Positions 1-6,385 of a stretch of DNA of 11,398 nt are shown here, in pieces. Source of the stretch: VFMC01 sp039796935 (GTDB lineage: Bacteria; Actinomycetota; Acidimicrobiia; Acidimicrobiales; Ilumatobacteraceae); the NCBI GenBank assembly GCA_039796935.1, contig JBDKIV010000096.1, positions 1 to 11,398 of the forward strand. The letters are read 5' to 3'. The notes under the pieces are model-generated. The model was not told the origin of the DNA. It saw nothing but the letters and a program-made list of their open reading frames with translations, and did no database searches. The position numbers and the translations under genes were made by a program. Every line of letters starts with the position of its first letter. The stretch's first letter is position 1.

Positions 1-2
1 TC

Positions 3-30
3 ACCCGTCGCCGGCTCGTGGGCGACGGGT
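3..30. terminator. Hairpin downstream of the DUF3040 gene, possible terminator
   Basis: A perfect 10-bp stem (ACCCGTCGCC at 3-12 pairing with 21-30) closes an 8-nt loop. It lies about 40 bases beyond the stop of the minus-strand DUF3040 gene. A second, smaller stem (CAGCGC at 36-41 with GCGCTG at 50-55, 8-nt loop) sits between it and that stop codon. Neither has a T-tract, which is common for actinobacterial terminators, so a terminator role is inferred only from position and stem strength. Bases 1-69 hold no gene I can support. Confidence 0.45.
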
Positions 31-69
31 TCGGCCAGCGCTCGCGTCGGCGCTGAAACCGACCCCGGC

Positions 70-396
70 TCAGTCGCTCGAGTCGCGGCGCATGCCGGCG
101 CTCCGGCGCAGCGCGGCCACCTGACGCATCGCCTGGTCGCCGAGCGCACGCACGTGCCGCTCGGCCACGACCACGGTGGCGACTGCACCGAGGAACGCCG
201 CGAACGCCAAGTACGGGCTGACCGCCAGCAGCAGCACGCACACTGCCACCAGGAGCACGCCGCCGAACACGGCGAGCAGGAGCGACCGACGCGACCCGGA
301 CGATGTCGGCGACAGCTCTCTCGCGAAGTTCGGGTCGCGGTGGAGCTGTTCCTCGATCTCGCGCAAGATGCGTTGTTCGTCTTCGGAGAGCGGCAT
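70..396 (-). CDS. DUF3040 family small membrane protein
   Basis: This 108-residue protein has the opening typical of DUF3040: MPLSEDEQRILREIEEQL (residues 1-18), followed by a DPNFA segment, then two hydrophobic membrane segments at about 38-59 and 61-79 and a basic C-terminal tail (about 80-105). The acidic amphipathic N-terminus and the basic tail are predicted to be cytoplasmic. The family is widespread in Actinobacteria and its function is unknown. The ATG is firmly set by a GAGGAG Shine-Dalgarno five bases upstream (402-407), and a good -35/-10 promoter lies at 423-451. The gene follows dinB in the same direction with a 73-base gap, so it can be expressed alone or by read-through from nudix-dinB. 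In several actinobacteria such genes lie near dinB and the mraZ division cluster; I recall this as a tendency and cannot see it here. Confidence 0.9.
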   Translation of the reverse strand: MPLSEDEQRILREIEEQLHRDPNFARELSPTSSGSRRSLLLAVFGGVLLVAVCVLLLAVSPYLAFAAFLGAVATVVVAERHVRALGDQAMRQVAALRRSAGMRRDSSD

Positions 397-401
397 GGAA
401 T

Positions 402-407
402 CTCCTC
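402..407 (-). promoter_or_regulatory. Shine-Dalgarno of the DUF3040 gene
   Basis: GAGGAG on the minus strand with 5 bases to the ATG. It is worth recording because it is one of only two clear ribosome binding sites in the window. Confidence 0.75.
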
Positions 408-422
408 GTGGGCCGAGCCGTC

Positions 423-451
423 ATTCTTCCATGTCTCGCGCGTGCTGACAA
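423..451 (-). promoter_or_regulatory. Sigma-70-type promoter of the DUF3040 gene
   Basis: On the minus strand TTGTCA (446-451, five of six to TTGACA) is followed after exactly 17 bases by AAGAAT (423-428, four of six to TATAAT, with the key A and final T). This predicts a start near 416-418 and a leader of about 20 nt carrying the Shine-Dalgarno, unlike the leaderless arrangement of most other genes here. Confidence 0.55.
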
Positions 452-469
452 CGCGAGGGGGCCGACCCG

Positions 470-1768
470 TCAGGCGCGGTCAGGTCCCCACTGCTGCGCA
501 CCAGGTCGGACGAGGCGCAGACCGTCACCCGACACCGCGCTCGCCGGACCGATCGACCCCGAACCGAATCTGGCACGGATCGCATCGATCGTCTCGGAGG
601 CCGCCTCCCAGTCCTGCTCGGACGACACCTCGCCCGACAGAAGGTCGTCGAGACTCAGCTGCTCGACCGGTTCACCGAAGCCGCTCACGCTGATTCCGAG
701 CAACCGGACCCCGTTCGAGACATCGAGTCGACGGAGCATGGGTTCGACGGCGGCGAGGATCGCCCGAGCCGTCACCACCGGCGCCGGCACGGTGTGCGAG
801 CGCGTGACGGTCGAGAAGTCGGCGAACCGGACCTTGAGACCGATCGTACGGGCCCCCGAACCCGACGAGCGGAGGCGGGCCGCAACGGCATCGGCAAGCC
901 GAACCGCCTCGCGGAGCAGTTCGTCGTGGGAGTGACGATCGACGGCGAAGGTCTCCTCGTGGCCGATCGACTTGACGTCACGGCCCACCTCGACCGGCCG
1001 GGCATCGCGGCCCCAGGCGAGGTCGTGCAGGTGCCGTCCGTGGGCTTTGCCCAGCGCTGCGCTGAGCGTCGCCACGTCGAGCGCTGCGAGATCGGCCACC
1101 GTTCGGACCCCGAAACGCTCGAGGCGCTCGAGGGTCGCCGGCCCGACACCCCACAGCGCAGACACCGGGAGCGGGTGCAGGAAGTCGAGTTCCTTGCCCG
1201 GTTCGATCAGCAACACGCCTGCTCCGGGAAGGACTGCGTCGGGCGTGACCCGCGGCTTGGCCGCCTTCGACGCCAACTTGGCCACGAACTTCGACGACGC
1301 CCCACCGACCGAGCAGGCCAGCGCGAGTTCGTCGGCGATCTCGGCCCGGACCCGCTCGGCGATCGCCTGCGCCGAGCCGAAGAGCCGGATCGAACCGGTG
1401 ACGTCGAGAAATGCCTCGTCGAGCGCGAGCGGCTCGACGAGCGGCGTCACACGATGGAAGATCTCGTGCACCTCGCGGCTGACCTGTGCGTACAGGTCGT
1501 GATCGCCGGGCAGGAACACCGCATCCGGGCAGCGACGGCGTGCCGTCACCGACGGCATCGCCGAGAACACGCCGAAACGACGAGCTTCGTACGATGCAGC
1601 CGCGACCACGCCACGCGACCCGGTGCCACCCACCACGACGGGCCGCCCCCGCAACTCCGGCCTGCGTCGCAGTTCGACGCCCACGTAGAAGGCGTCCATG
1701 TCGACGTGCAGGATCGTCCGGTCGCCGGCGCGACCCGACTGACTCCGATCGGCGTCGGGTGCGCTCAT
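470..1768 (-). CDS. dinB: DNA polymerase IV (Y-family translesion polymerase)
   Basis: The 432-residue product has the Y-family layout. HVDMDAFYVGVE (21-32) carries the metal-binding Asp23 and the steric-gate position Tyr28. ALDEAFLDVTGS (115-126) carries the acidic pair Asp117/Glu118. A thumb helix-hairpin-helix region follows (about 200-245, WGVGPATLERLERFG), then the little-finger domain (about 265-370). QLSLDDL (370-376) fits a beta-clamp-binding motif. The enzyme extends primers past damaged bases without proofreading. The start chosen is the ATG at 1766-1768, which overlaps the Nudix stop as ATGA; a longer frame to 1948 would read inside the Nudix gene and adds no family sequence. The usual Ser of the SxDE motif is Ala115. 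SOS control is likely through the LexA-type box at 2306-2319 upstream of the operon. Confidence 0.96.
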   Translation of the reverse strand: MSAPDADRSQSGRAGDRTILHVDMDAFYVGVELRRRPELRGRPVVVGGTGSRGVVAAASYEARRFGVFSAMPSVTARRRCPDAVFLPGDHDLYAQVSREVHEIFHRVTPLVEPLALDEAFLDVTGSIRLFGSAQAIAERVRAEIADELALACSVGGASSKFVAKLASKAAKPRVTPDAVLPGAGVLLIEPGKELDFLHPLPVSALWGVGPATLERLERFGVRTVADLAALDVATLSAALGKAHGRHLHDLAWGRDARPVEVGRDVKSIGHEETFAVDRHSHDELLREAVRLADAVAARLRSSGSGARTIGLKVRFADFSTVTRSHTVPAPVVTARAILAAVEPMLRRLDVSNGVRLLGISVSGFGEPVEQLSLDDLLSGEVSSEQDWEAASETIDAIRARFGSGSIGPASAVSGDGLRLVRPGAQQWGPDRA

Positions 1769-2274
1769 CGAACCCGGTGCACCTGCATGTTCTGGCGGTC
1801 GGTTCCCTCGACATGGAACCCGAACTCGGCCGTCGACGACGACTCGCGTTGCCACGCATCGACCAGCCATTCGCCGATCGGGACCTGGATCCACTGAGGG
1901 CTCGCCACGAGCACTCCGGGCACCTCGCCCCGGGGCACCACCCGGCACGACTCGACGATGCCGTCCGGGTCGTCGAGGGCCATGTCATCGTGGACCTCAC
2001 CGATGACGCTCGCCTCCCAGGTCTCGACCTGCATGATCCAGCCGAGCCCGGGCGCAGCCACCTCGACCCGGTAGGCGCACCGGAGCAGCCGGTCGACCAC
2101 GAGACCGGTCTCTTCCCGGACCTCGCGAACCAGGCCATCGGCGATCGACTCACCCTCGTCGATGACACCGCCCGGAGGCGTCCAGTCGACACTCTGGTCA
2201 CGACGACGATTGGCGACCAGCACCAGCCCGTCATCCTGACGGATCAACGCTCCGGCGACAGTCCACGGCCTCAC
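1765..2274 (-). CDS. Nudix hydrolase
   Basis: This 169-residue protein contains a complete Nudix box: Gly36, Glu42, Arg50-Glu51, Glu54-Glu55, Gly57-Leu58, matching GX5EX7REUXEEXGU with no deviation. It should bind Mg2+ and cleave a nucleoside diphosphate linked to another group; the substrate cannot be read from the sequence. The GTG start at 2272-2274 gives the normal beta-strand lead-in (RPWTVAGALI) and is preceded at a leaderless spacing by CACACT. The stop overlaps the dinB start (ATGA), so the two proteins are made together. Coupling with a damage-tolerance polymerase and the LexA-type box upstream suggest a role in cleaning damaged nucleotides or in the DNA-damage response, but that is inference. 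The hydrolase fold covers about residues 1-140. Confidence 0.9.
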   Translation of the reverse strand: MRPWTVAGALIRQDDGLVLVANRRRDQSVDWTPPGGVIDEGESIADGLVREVREETGLVVDRLLRCAYRVEVAAPGLGWIMQVETWEASVIGEVHDDMALDDPDGIVESCRVVPRGEVPGVLVASPQWIQVPIGEWLVDAWQRESSSTAEFGFHVEGTDRQNMQVHRVR

Positions 2275-2276
2275 GA

Positions 2277-2289
2277 GGCACAGTGTGCC
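2277..2289. promoter_or_regulatory. Inverted repeat over the -10 region of nudix-dinB
   Basis: GGCACA-G-TGTGCC is a perfect 6-1-6 inverted repeat ending 2 bases before the Nudix GTG codon. It overlaps the proposed -10 (CACACT on the minus strand, 2282-2287, 7 nt from the GTG). CACAGT also recurs at 2279-2284 and 2289-2294. It may be an operator or simply part of the promoter. Confidence 0.35.
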
Positions 2290-2305
2290 ACAGTCACCCG
2301 GAGAC

Positions 2306-2319
2306 AGAACACACGTTCG
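2306..2319 (-). promoter_or_regulatory. LexA/DinR-type SOS box upstream of nudix-dinB
   Basis: On the minus strand CGAACGTGTGTTCT matches the Gram-positive DinR/LexA consensus CGAACRNRYGTTYC at 13 of 14 positions, with the essential GAAC-N4-GTTC core intact (2307-2318). It lies 32-45 bases upstream of the Nudix GTG, which with the proposed -10 at 2282-2287 places it across the -35 region, where LexA binding would block transcription. It is in the short gap after the mannosyltransferase stop (2323) and serves an operon that encodes Pol IV, a typical SOS target. Confidence 0.75.
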
Positions 2320-2322
2320 CCG

Positions 2323-3060
2323 TCAGCCGCCGAGTGCGCGGCGGCGACGACGGCCCCCGAAGTCCGCCGCCCACAGTCTCAACACCAGCAGCGTCGCCTC
2401 GCGGACGATCGAACCGGTGAACTTGGACTCCCCCTCGGTCCGGTCCCGGAACGTGATCGGGAACTCGACCACTCGACCGCCGAGACGAACGATCCGGTAG
2501 GTCATCTCGACCTGGAACCCGTAGCCCTCGGCTGCCACCGTGTCGAAGGACATCCGTTCGAGCGCCTCCGAGCGGTAGGCGCGGTACCCGGCCGTCACAT
2601 CGTTGATCGCCAGGCCCAGCACGCCCGCCGCGTACCGGTTGCCCCAACGCGAGACCCAGCGACGCGCCCGGGGCCAGTTGAGCGTGATCCCACCCGGCAC
2701 ATAGCGACTCCCGATCGCCACATCGGCGCCGTGCTCGACGATCGCCACCAGGGCAGGAAGGGCGGTCGGATCGTGGGACAGGTCGGCATCCATCTGCACG
2801 CAGATCTCGGCACCCGCCCGGATCGCCTCGCGCAGACCGGCGCGGTAGGCAGCCCCCAGCCCGTCCTTCGACGTGCGTCGCACGACCCGCACCAGACCGA
2901 GCTCGGCGCCGAGGCGCTCGGCACGATCCGCGGTGCCGTCGGGGCTACCGTCATCGACCACCAGGACATCGGCGGTAGGCAGCTCGGAACGAACCGCCCG
3001 GATGAGTGTCTCGATGTTGTCGGCCTCGTTGTAGGTGGGCACCACCACCGTGACACGCAT
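2323..3060 (-). CDS. Polyprenol-phosphate mannosyltransferase (GT2, Ppm/DPM1-like)
   Basis: The protein is 245 residues, the length of a single-domain dolichol/polyprenol-phosphate-mannose synthase. VTVVVPTYNEADNIE (3-17) starts the GT-A fold, VVDDGSPDGT (34-43) binds the nucleotide, and QMDADLSHDP (89-98) holds the Asp91-Ala-Asp93 metal site. DVTAGYRAYR (154-163) and FRDRTEGESKF (204-214) are characteristic of this subfamily. The reaction expected is transfer of mannose from GDP-mannose to polyprenyl phosphate at the inner face of the membrane, feeding periplasmic mannosyltransferases. There is no membrane segment and no fused acyltransferase. The ATG start is unambiguous and has TAGCCT 8 nt upstream. 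The downstream Nudix gene begins after 48 bases but has its own regulatory region. A related GT2 transferring another sugar is possible. Confidence 0.9.
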   Translation of the reverse strand: MRVTVVVPTYNEADNIETLIRAVRSELPTADVLVVDDGSPDGTADRAERLGAELGLVRVVRRTSKDGLGAAYRAGLREAIRAGAEICVQMDADLSHDPTALPALVAIVEHGADVAIGSRYVPGGITLNWPRARRWVSRWGNRYAAGVLGLAINDVTAGYRAYRSEALERMSFDTVAAEGYGFQVEMTYRIVRLGGRVVEFPITFRDRTEGESKFTGSIVREATLLVLRLWAADFGGRRRRRALGG

Positions 3061-3068
3061 GATCGGGC

Positions 3069-3074
3069 AGGCTA
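3069..3074 (-). promoter_or_regulatory. -10 element of the mannosyltransferase gene
   Basis: TAGCCT on the minus strand with 8 bases to the ATG, predicting a start about 2 bases before the codon. No clear -35 is seen. It faces away from the -10 at 3098-3103 in a 50-bp divergent region. Confidence 0.45.
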
Positions 3075-3097
3075 CTCCGAACCCCGGGGCGACCTCG

Positions 3098-3103
3098 TAG
3101 ATT
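3098..3103 (+). promoter_or_regulatory. -10 element of the 3111-6987 operon
   Basis: TAGATT fits TANNNT and is followed by 7 bases and then GTG (3111), so transcription would start at or one base before the codon. This supports 3111 as the true start over the in-frame TTG at 3102, which lies inside the hexamer. Confidence 0.5.
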
Positions 3104-3110
3104 GTCCCAC

Positions 3111-3392
3111 GTGGCCGACACCGAACAACGCCCGCTCTCGGCGCTCCCCTCCCCTGCAGCCCGAGCCGCCGCCTTCACGGCGATCCTCCTCGGCGGGGCC
3201 GTCGGTGGGCTGATCGGGTATCTCCTCGTCGACATCCAGTGCGACGGCGATTGCGGGGTCCCGCTCGGCATCGGCACCCTCGTCGGGGCTGTCCTCGCAG
3301 CCGGAGGGATGAGCATCGTGGCGGTGCTCGTCCTTCGCGCCCTCGGTGAATGGCGCGAGGTCGAGCGACGCGAGCAGAGCATCCAACGGTGA
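3111..3392 (+). CDS. Small two-TM membrane protein of unknown function
   Basis: A 93-residue protein I do not recognise. It has a polar N-terminus (1-18), membrane segments at about 20-40 and 51-76, and a charged tail (REVERREQ, 82-89). The short loop between the membrane segments (DIQCDGDCG) contains Cys44 and Cys48; if it faces outside, as positively charged ends suggest, these could form a disulfide. The GTG at 3111 is chosen because of the -10 hexamer 7 bases upstream; a TTG at 3102 is in frame but falls within that hexamer. Its stop overlaps the next gene's start (GTGA), so it is the first gene of the phosphatase/two-component operon and may be functionally tied to it. Confidence 0.7.
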   Translation: MADTEQRPLSALPSPAARAAAFTAILLGGAVGGLIGYLLVDIQCDGDCGVPLGIGTLVGAVLAAGGMSIVAVLVLRALGEWREVERREQSIQR

Positions 3393-4192
3393 GCGGATCC
3401 CTCGGAGCGTTGCTCGAACTCGCCTGCAGCGTCGCACGCGAAGCCGGTGCACTCGCCGCCGCTGGGCGAGCCCAGGGTGTGCCGCTGACCGACTCGAAGA
3501 CGACCCTGACCGACATGGTCACCGAGTACGACCGAGCGACCGAGGCGCTCGTCGTCGAGCGACTCCGAACCGCTCGGCCGACTGACGGTCTGGTCGGCGA
3601 AGAGGGCAGCGACATCACCGGGTCGTCGGGGATCACCTGGATCATCGACCCGATCGACGGCACCACCAACTTCCTGTACGACCTGCCGCTCTGGGCGGTG
3701 TCGATCGGCGCGGCCGACGACCACGGCGGCCTCGTCGGAGCGGTCTACATCCCGGTCCTCGACGAACTCTTCGCTGCCGCCCGGGGCGAGGGCGCCACAC
3801 TCAACGGCCGATCGATACGGTGCGGCGCCGTCTCGGACCCCGCACTGGCACTGCTCGCCACAGGGTTCGCCTACCGGCCCGATCGCCGCGCCGCCCAGGG
3901 CGTGCGCGTCGCACGGCTCCTGCCCCATGTGCGCGACATCCGCCGCATGGGAGCAGCGTCGGTCGATCTCTGCTACGTGGCCGCGGGCCGACTCGATGCC
4001 TATTTCGAGGAAGGTCTCCATCCGTGGGACTACGCCGCCGGTGGCCTCATCGCGGCCGAAGCGGGCTGCCGGACCGGGGATCTCGTCGGTGGACCGCCGT
4101 CGGGCAGAGGCGTCCTCGCCGCCAATCCCGAGTTGTTCGACGCACTCCGACCGCTCGTCGTCGACGCAGCCGAGCCGCACACGACGGCCTGA
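3389..4192 (+). CDS. Inositol monophosphatase family phosphatase
   Basis: The 267-residue product has the length and metal sites of the IMPase superfamily. Glu71/Glu72 lie in VGEEGSD, Asp87 and Asp90 in IIDPIDGTTNF (85-95, motif 1), and Asp214 in HPWDYAAGGLIAAEAG (211-226, motif 2). These bind two or three Mg2+ ions to hydrolyse a small phosphomonoester. Likely substrates are inositol-1-phosphate (for phosphatidylinositol or inositol lipids) or histidinol phosphate, since actinobacterial members of both kinds look alike; the sequence alone does not decide. The start is the GTG at 3389 overlapping the upstream TGA as GTGA; an ATG at 3350 would run deep into the previous gene. A 19-base gap separates it from the response regulator. 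Confidence 0.92.
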   Translation: MSGSLGALLELACSVAREAGALAAAGRAQGVPLTDSKTTLTDMVTEYDRATEALVVERLRTARPTDGLVGEEGSDITGSSGITWIIDPIDGTTNFLYDLPLWAVSIGAADDHGGLVGAVYIPVLDELFAAARGEGATLNGRSIRCGAVSDPALALLATGFAYRPDRRAAQGVRVARLLPHVRDIRRMGAASVDLCYVAAGRLDAYFEEGLHPWDYAAGGLIAAEAGCRTGDLVGGPPSGRGVLAANPELFDALRPLVVDAAEPHTTA

Positions 4193-4199
4193 GTCCTGC

Positions 4200-4205
4200 C
4201 ATGAT
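4200..4205 (+). promoter_or_regulatory. Possible internal -10 of the response regulator gene
   Basis: CATGAT, with the key A and final T of TANNNT, ends 6 bases before the GTG at 4212. It would allow a leaderless mRNA for the two-component genes in addition to read-through from 3111. Confidence 0.3.
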
Positions 4206-4211
4206 GTGAGG

Positions 4212-4892
4212 GTGGGTACGCGGATCCTGGCAGTCGAAGATGACGAGCGCATCCGCTCTGCCGTCAAGCTGGCGCTCGAGGACGAGGGTTGGACGGTCGA
4301 CGAAGCAGGGAGCGGCGAAGAGGCGATCGAGCTGTTCACCCGCTCTGCACCCGATGTCGTGCTGATCGACATCATGCTCCCAGGCATCGACGGGTTCGAA
4401 CTGTGCCGCACGCTTCGCCGCTCGAGCGCCGTGCCGATCGTCATGGTGACCGCGCGTGCCGACACCCACGACGTCGTCGCCGGCCTCGAGGCCGGAGCAG
4501 ACGACTACATGACGAAGCCGTTCGCCCCGAAAGAACTCTCGGCACGAATCCGGGCGCTCCTGCGCCGCATCCGGCCGATCGTGCCCGGGCACGCAAAGCT
4601 GGTGTTCGGCAATCTCGAGCTCGTTCCCGACGAGGGCAAGGTCCTCCGTGACGGCGCCGAGGTCAAACTCACGAAGACCGAGTTCCGACTCCTGTGCGAG
4701 TTGGCTCAGAACCCGGGCCGCGTCTTCAGCCGTGAAAGCCTCCTCGACAAGGTGTGGGGATACGACTACTTCGGTGACGGGCGACTGGTCGACGTGCACG
4801 TGCGCCGACTGCGGACGAAGGTCGAGGCCGACCCGGCCAACCCTCGTCATGTGGTCACCGTGCGTGGCCTCGGGTACCGCTTGCAGTCGTGA
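4212..4892 (+). CDS. mtrA: OmpR/PhoB-family response regulator, MtrA-like
   Basis: This 226-residue protein has a receiver domain (about 3-118) with the acidic pocket Glu9-Asp10-Asp11, phospho-acceptor Asp53 in LIDIMLPGIDG, Thr80 and Lys102 in MTKPF. The winged-helix DNA-binding domain (about 128-225) ends in VRRLRTKVEADP and VVTVRGLGYRL. Segments such as DTHDVVAGLEAGADDY and the C-terminal VWGYDYFGDGRLVDVHV resemble mycobacterial MtrA, and the next genes encode an MtrB-like kinase and a GerMN lipoprotein, so MtrA is the best name. It should dimerise on direct repeats when phosphorylated. GTG 4212 is preferred; GTG 4206 is also in frame and two residues longer. Its stop overlaps the kinase start (GTGA). 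Confidence 0.9.
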   Translation: MGTRILAVEDDERIRSAVKLALEDEGWTVDEAGSGEEAIELFTRSAPDVVLIDIMLPGIDGFELCRTLRRSSAVPIVMVTARADTHDVVAGLEAGADDYMTKPFAPKELSARIRALLRRIRPIVPGHAKLVFGNLELVPDEGKVLRDGAEVKLTKTEFRLLCELAQNPGRVFSRESLLDKVWGYDYFGDGRLVDVHVRRLRTKVEADPANPRHVVTVRGLGYRLQS

Positions 4893-6385
4893 CCCTCACG
4901 GAAGCCGCCGCTCCCATCGACGATCCAGCTCGCACCGCCTCGAGGTCCGAGCGGGTGCGAGCGAGCATCGGGCGCCTGCACCCCGGTCGGCCCGGGCTTC
5001 GCACCCGGGTGCTGCTCATGTTCTCGCTGGGCTCGCTCCTGCTCGCCGCCTTCTTGGCCGGTGCGGCGTACAGCTTCACCCGCAGCAGCCTCGTCACGCA
5101 GCGCGACAACGTCGCCGTGGATGACGCATCCCGACACGCAGCCACGGCCGATGCCGAACTCGGGGCTCTGCCCGCTGACGCCTCCGGAGCGATCAGCCGA
5201 CTCCAAGAGCAGGGGGTCGAACGGATCGCCATCCTGTACGCAGGCGACTGGCGAGCAGGCTCGCCGCTGTTCACCGAAGACGACATCCCGACCGCGCTGC
5301 TCGCCCGTGTCGTCGACGACCGGGTCGCTTCACGGATGACCGTTCGGCTCGACGACGACACCACGGCCATCGTCGTCGGCGTCCCGCTCCTCGACGCCGG
5401 AGCCTCGTACTTCGAATCGGTCGCCCTCGACGACGTCGACGAGACACTCGACAGCGTGGCGCTCTCACTGCTCTTCGGGGCCATGATCACGTCGATGTTC
5501 GGTGTCGTCCTCGGCTGGTTCGTCGCCAGCCGCGCAGTACGCCCGCTCAGCGAAGCAGCCCAGGCAGCACAGCTCATCGCCGGAGGACGTCTCGACACCC
5601 GACTCGAACCCAGCGACGACCACGATCTCCGCGTGTTGGCCGACTCCTTCAACGACATGGCATCTGCCCTGCAACTGCGGGTCGAGCGTGACGCCCGCTT
5701 CGCCAGCGACGTCAGTCACGAACTCCGCTCACCGCTGATGACACTCGCTGCCAGCGTCGAAGTGATGCAGGGCCGCCGTGACGACATGCCCGAACGTGCC
5801 CAGGTGGCCCTCGACCTGCTGGTCAGCGACGTCGCACGATTCCAGGGGCTCGTCGAAGATCTCCTCGAGATCTCCCGCTTCGACGCAGGAGCCATCCGAC
5901 TGAACCGGGACGAACTCGTGGTTGCCGAGTTCGTCCGCCAGGCCGTCGCGGTGTCGAGCATGCCGGACACGCCGGTCGAGGTGAGCGAACGAGCCGAGCA
6001 CCTGGTGATGGAAGGAGACCGCCGCCGGCTCGCCCGAGTCGTCGCCAACCTCATCGACAACGCACGTCTCCACGGCGGAGGCACCGCCGAGATCAGCGTC
6101 ACCGTCGCCGAGTTCGACAGTGACCCCATCGGTCACGTCTGGATCGCGATCGAGGATCACGGCCCGGGTGTGCCCGTGGACGAACGCGAGCTCGTCTTCG
6201 AGCGGTTCGCACGCGGTGGTGTAGCGGGTCGGCGTTCGGGGAGCGACGGCGCAGGCCTCGGTCTGGCACTCGTCGACGAGCACATCCGGATGCACGGCGG
6301 ACGGGTGTGGGTCGAGGATCGACGCGACGCAGAGCAAGGGGCCCGTTTCGTCCTCGAGCTACCGGCCGAGGAGATCGTCGAATGA
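4889..6385 (+). CDS. mtrB: Sensor histidine kinase, MtrB-like
   Basis: The 498-residue membrane kinase has TM1 at about 41-63, an extracytoplasmic sensor of about 125 residues (65-190), TM2 at about 191-213, and a HAMP domain (about 214-268, RAVRPLSEAAQAAQLIAGG). The dimerisation domain has His277 in FASDVSHELRSPL. The ATPase domain has its N box at NLIDNA (387-392), G1 at DHGPGVP (423-429), F box at FERFARGG and G2 at GAGLGLALV (454-462). LLEISRFDAGAIRL is reminiscent of MtrB. It should phosphorylate Asp53 of the adjacent regulator. The start is the GTG overlapping the regulator's stop. The first 35-40 residues are a basic cytoplasmic extension. In mycobacteria MtrB acts at the septum and membrane; the signal here is unknown. 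Confidence 0.92.
   Translation: MTLTEAAAPIDDPARTASRSERVRASIGRLHPGRPGLRTRVLLMFSLGSLLLAAFLAGAAYSFTRSSLVTQRDNVAVDDASRHAATADAELGALPADASGAISRLQEQGVERIAILYAGDWRAGSPLFTEDDIPTALLARVVDDRVASRMTVRLDDDTTAIVVGVPLLDAGASYFESVALDDVDETLDSVALSLLFGAMITSMFGVVLGWFVASRAVRPLSEAAQAAQLIAGGRLDTRLEPSDDHDLRVLADSFNDMASALQLRVERDARFASDVSHELRSPLMTLAASVEVMQGRRDDMPERAQVALDLLVSDVARFQGLVEDLLEISRFDAGAIRLNRDELVVAEFVRQAVAVSSMPDTPVEVSERAEHLVMEGDRRRLARVVANLIDNARLHGGGTAEISVTVAEFDSDPIGHVWIAIEDHGPGVPVDERELVFERFARGGVAGRRSGSDGAGLGLALVDEHIRMHGGRVWVEDRRDAEQGARFVLELPAEEIVE
6368..6373 (+). promoter_or_regulatory. Shine-Dalgarno of the GerMN lipoprotein gene
   Basis: GAGGAG with an 8-base spacing to the ATG at 6382, inside the end of the kinase gene. 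It fixes the start at the ATGA overlap. Confidence 0.65.

Noticed and set aside
1..55. Plus-strand frame ending in TGA at 53-55, possible end of a gene entering from the left
   Set aside because: Seventeen Arg/Gly-rich codons through two hairpins do not look like coding sequence.
1769..1948. 60-residue N-terminal extension of Pol IV
   Set aside because: It lies wholly inside the Nudix gene in another frame and is not family-like; the ATGA overlap gives the normal Pol IV start.
1486..3213. 575-codon plus-strand open frame opposite dinB, nudix and the mannosyltransferase
   Set aside because: It runs antisense across three recognised genes, its translation is low-complexity Arg/Pro/His-rich text with no motif, and such frames are expected in GC-rich DNA.
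3927..4211. N-terminal extension of the response regulator to an ATG at 3927
   Set aside because: It is an out-of-frame reading of the phosphatase gene; receiver domains begin directly with the RILAVEDD strand.
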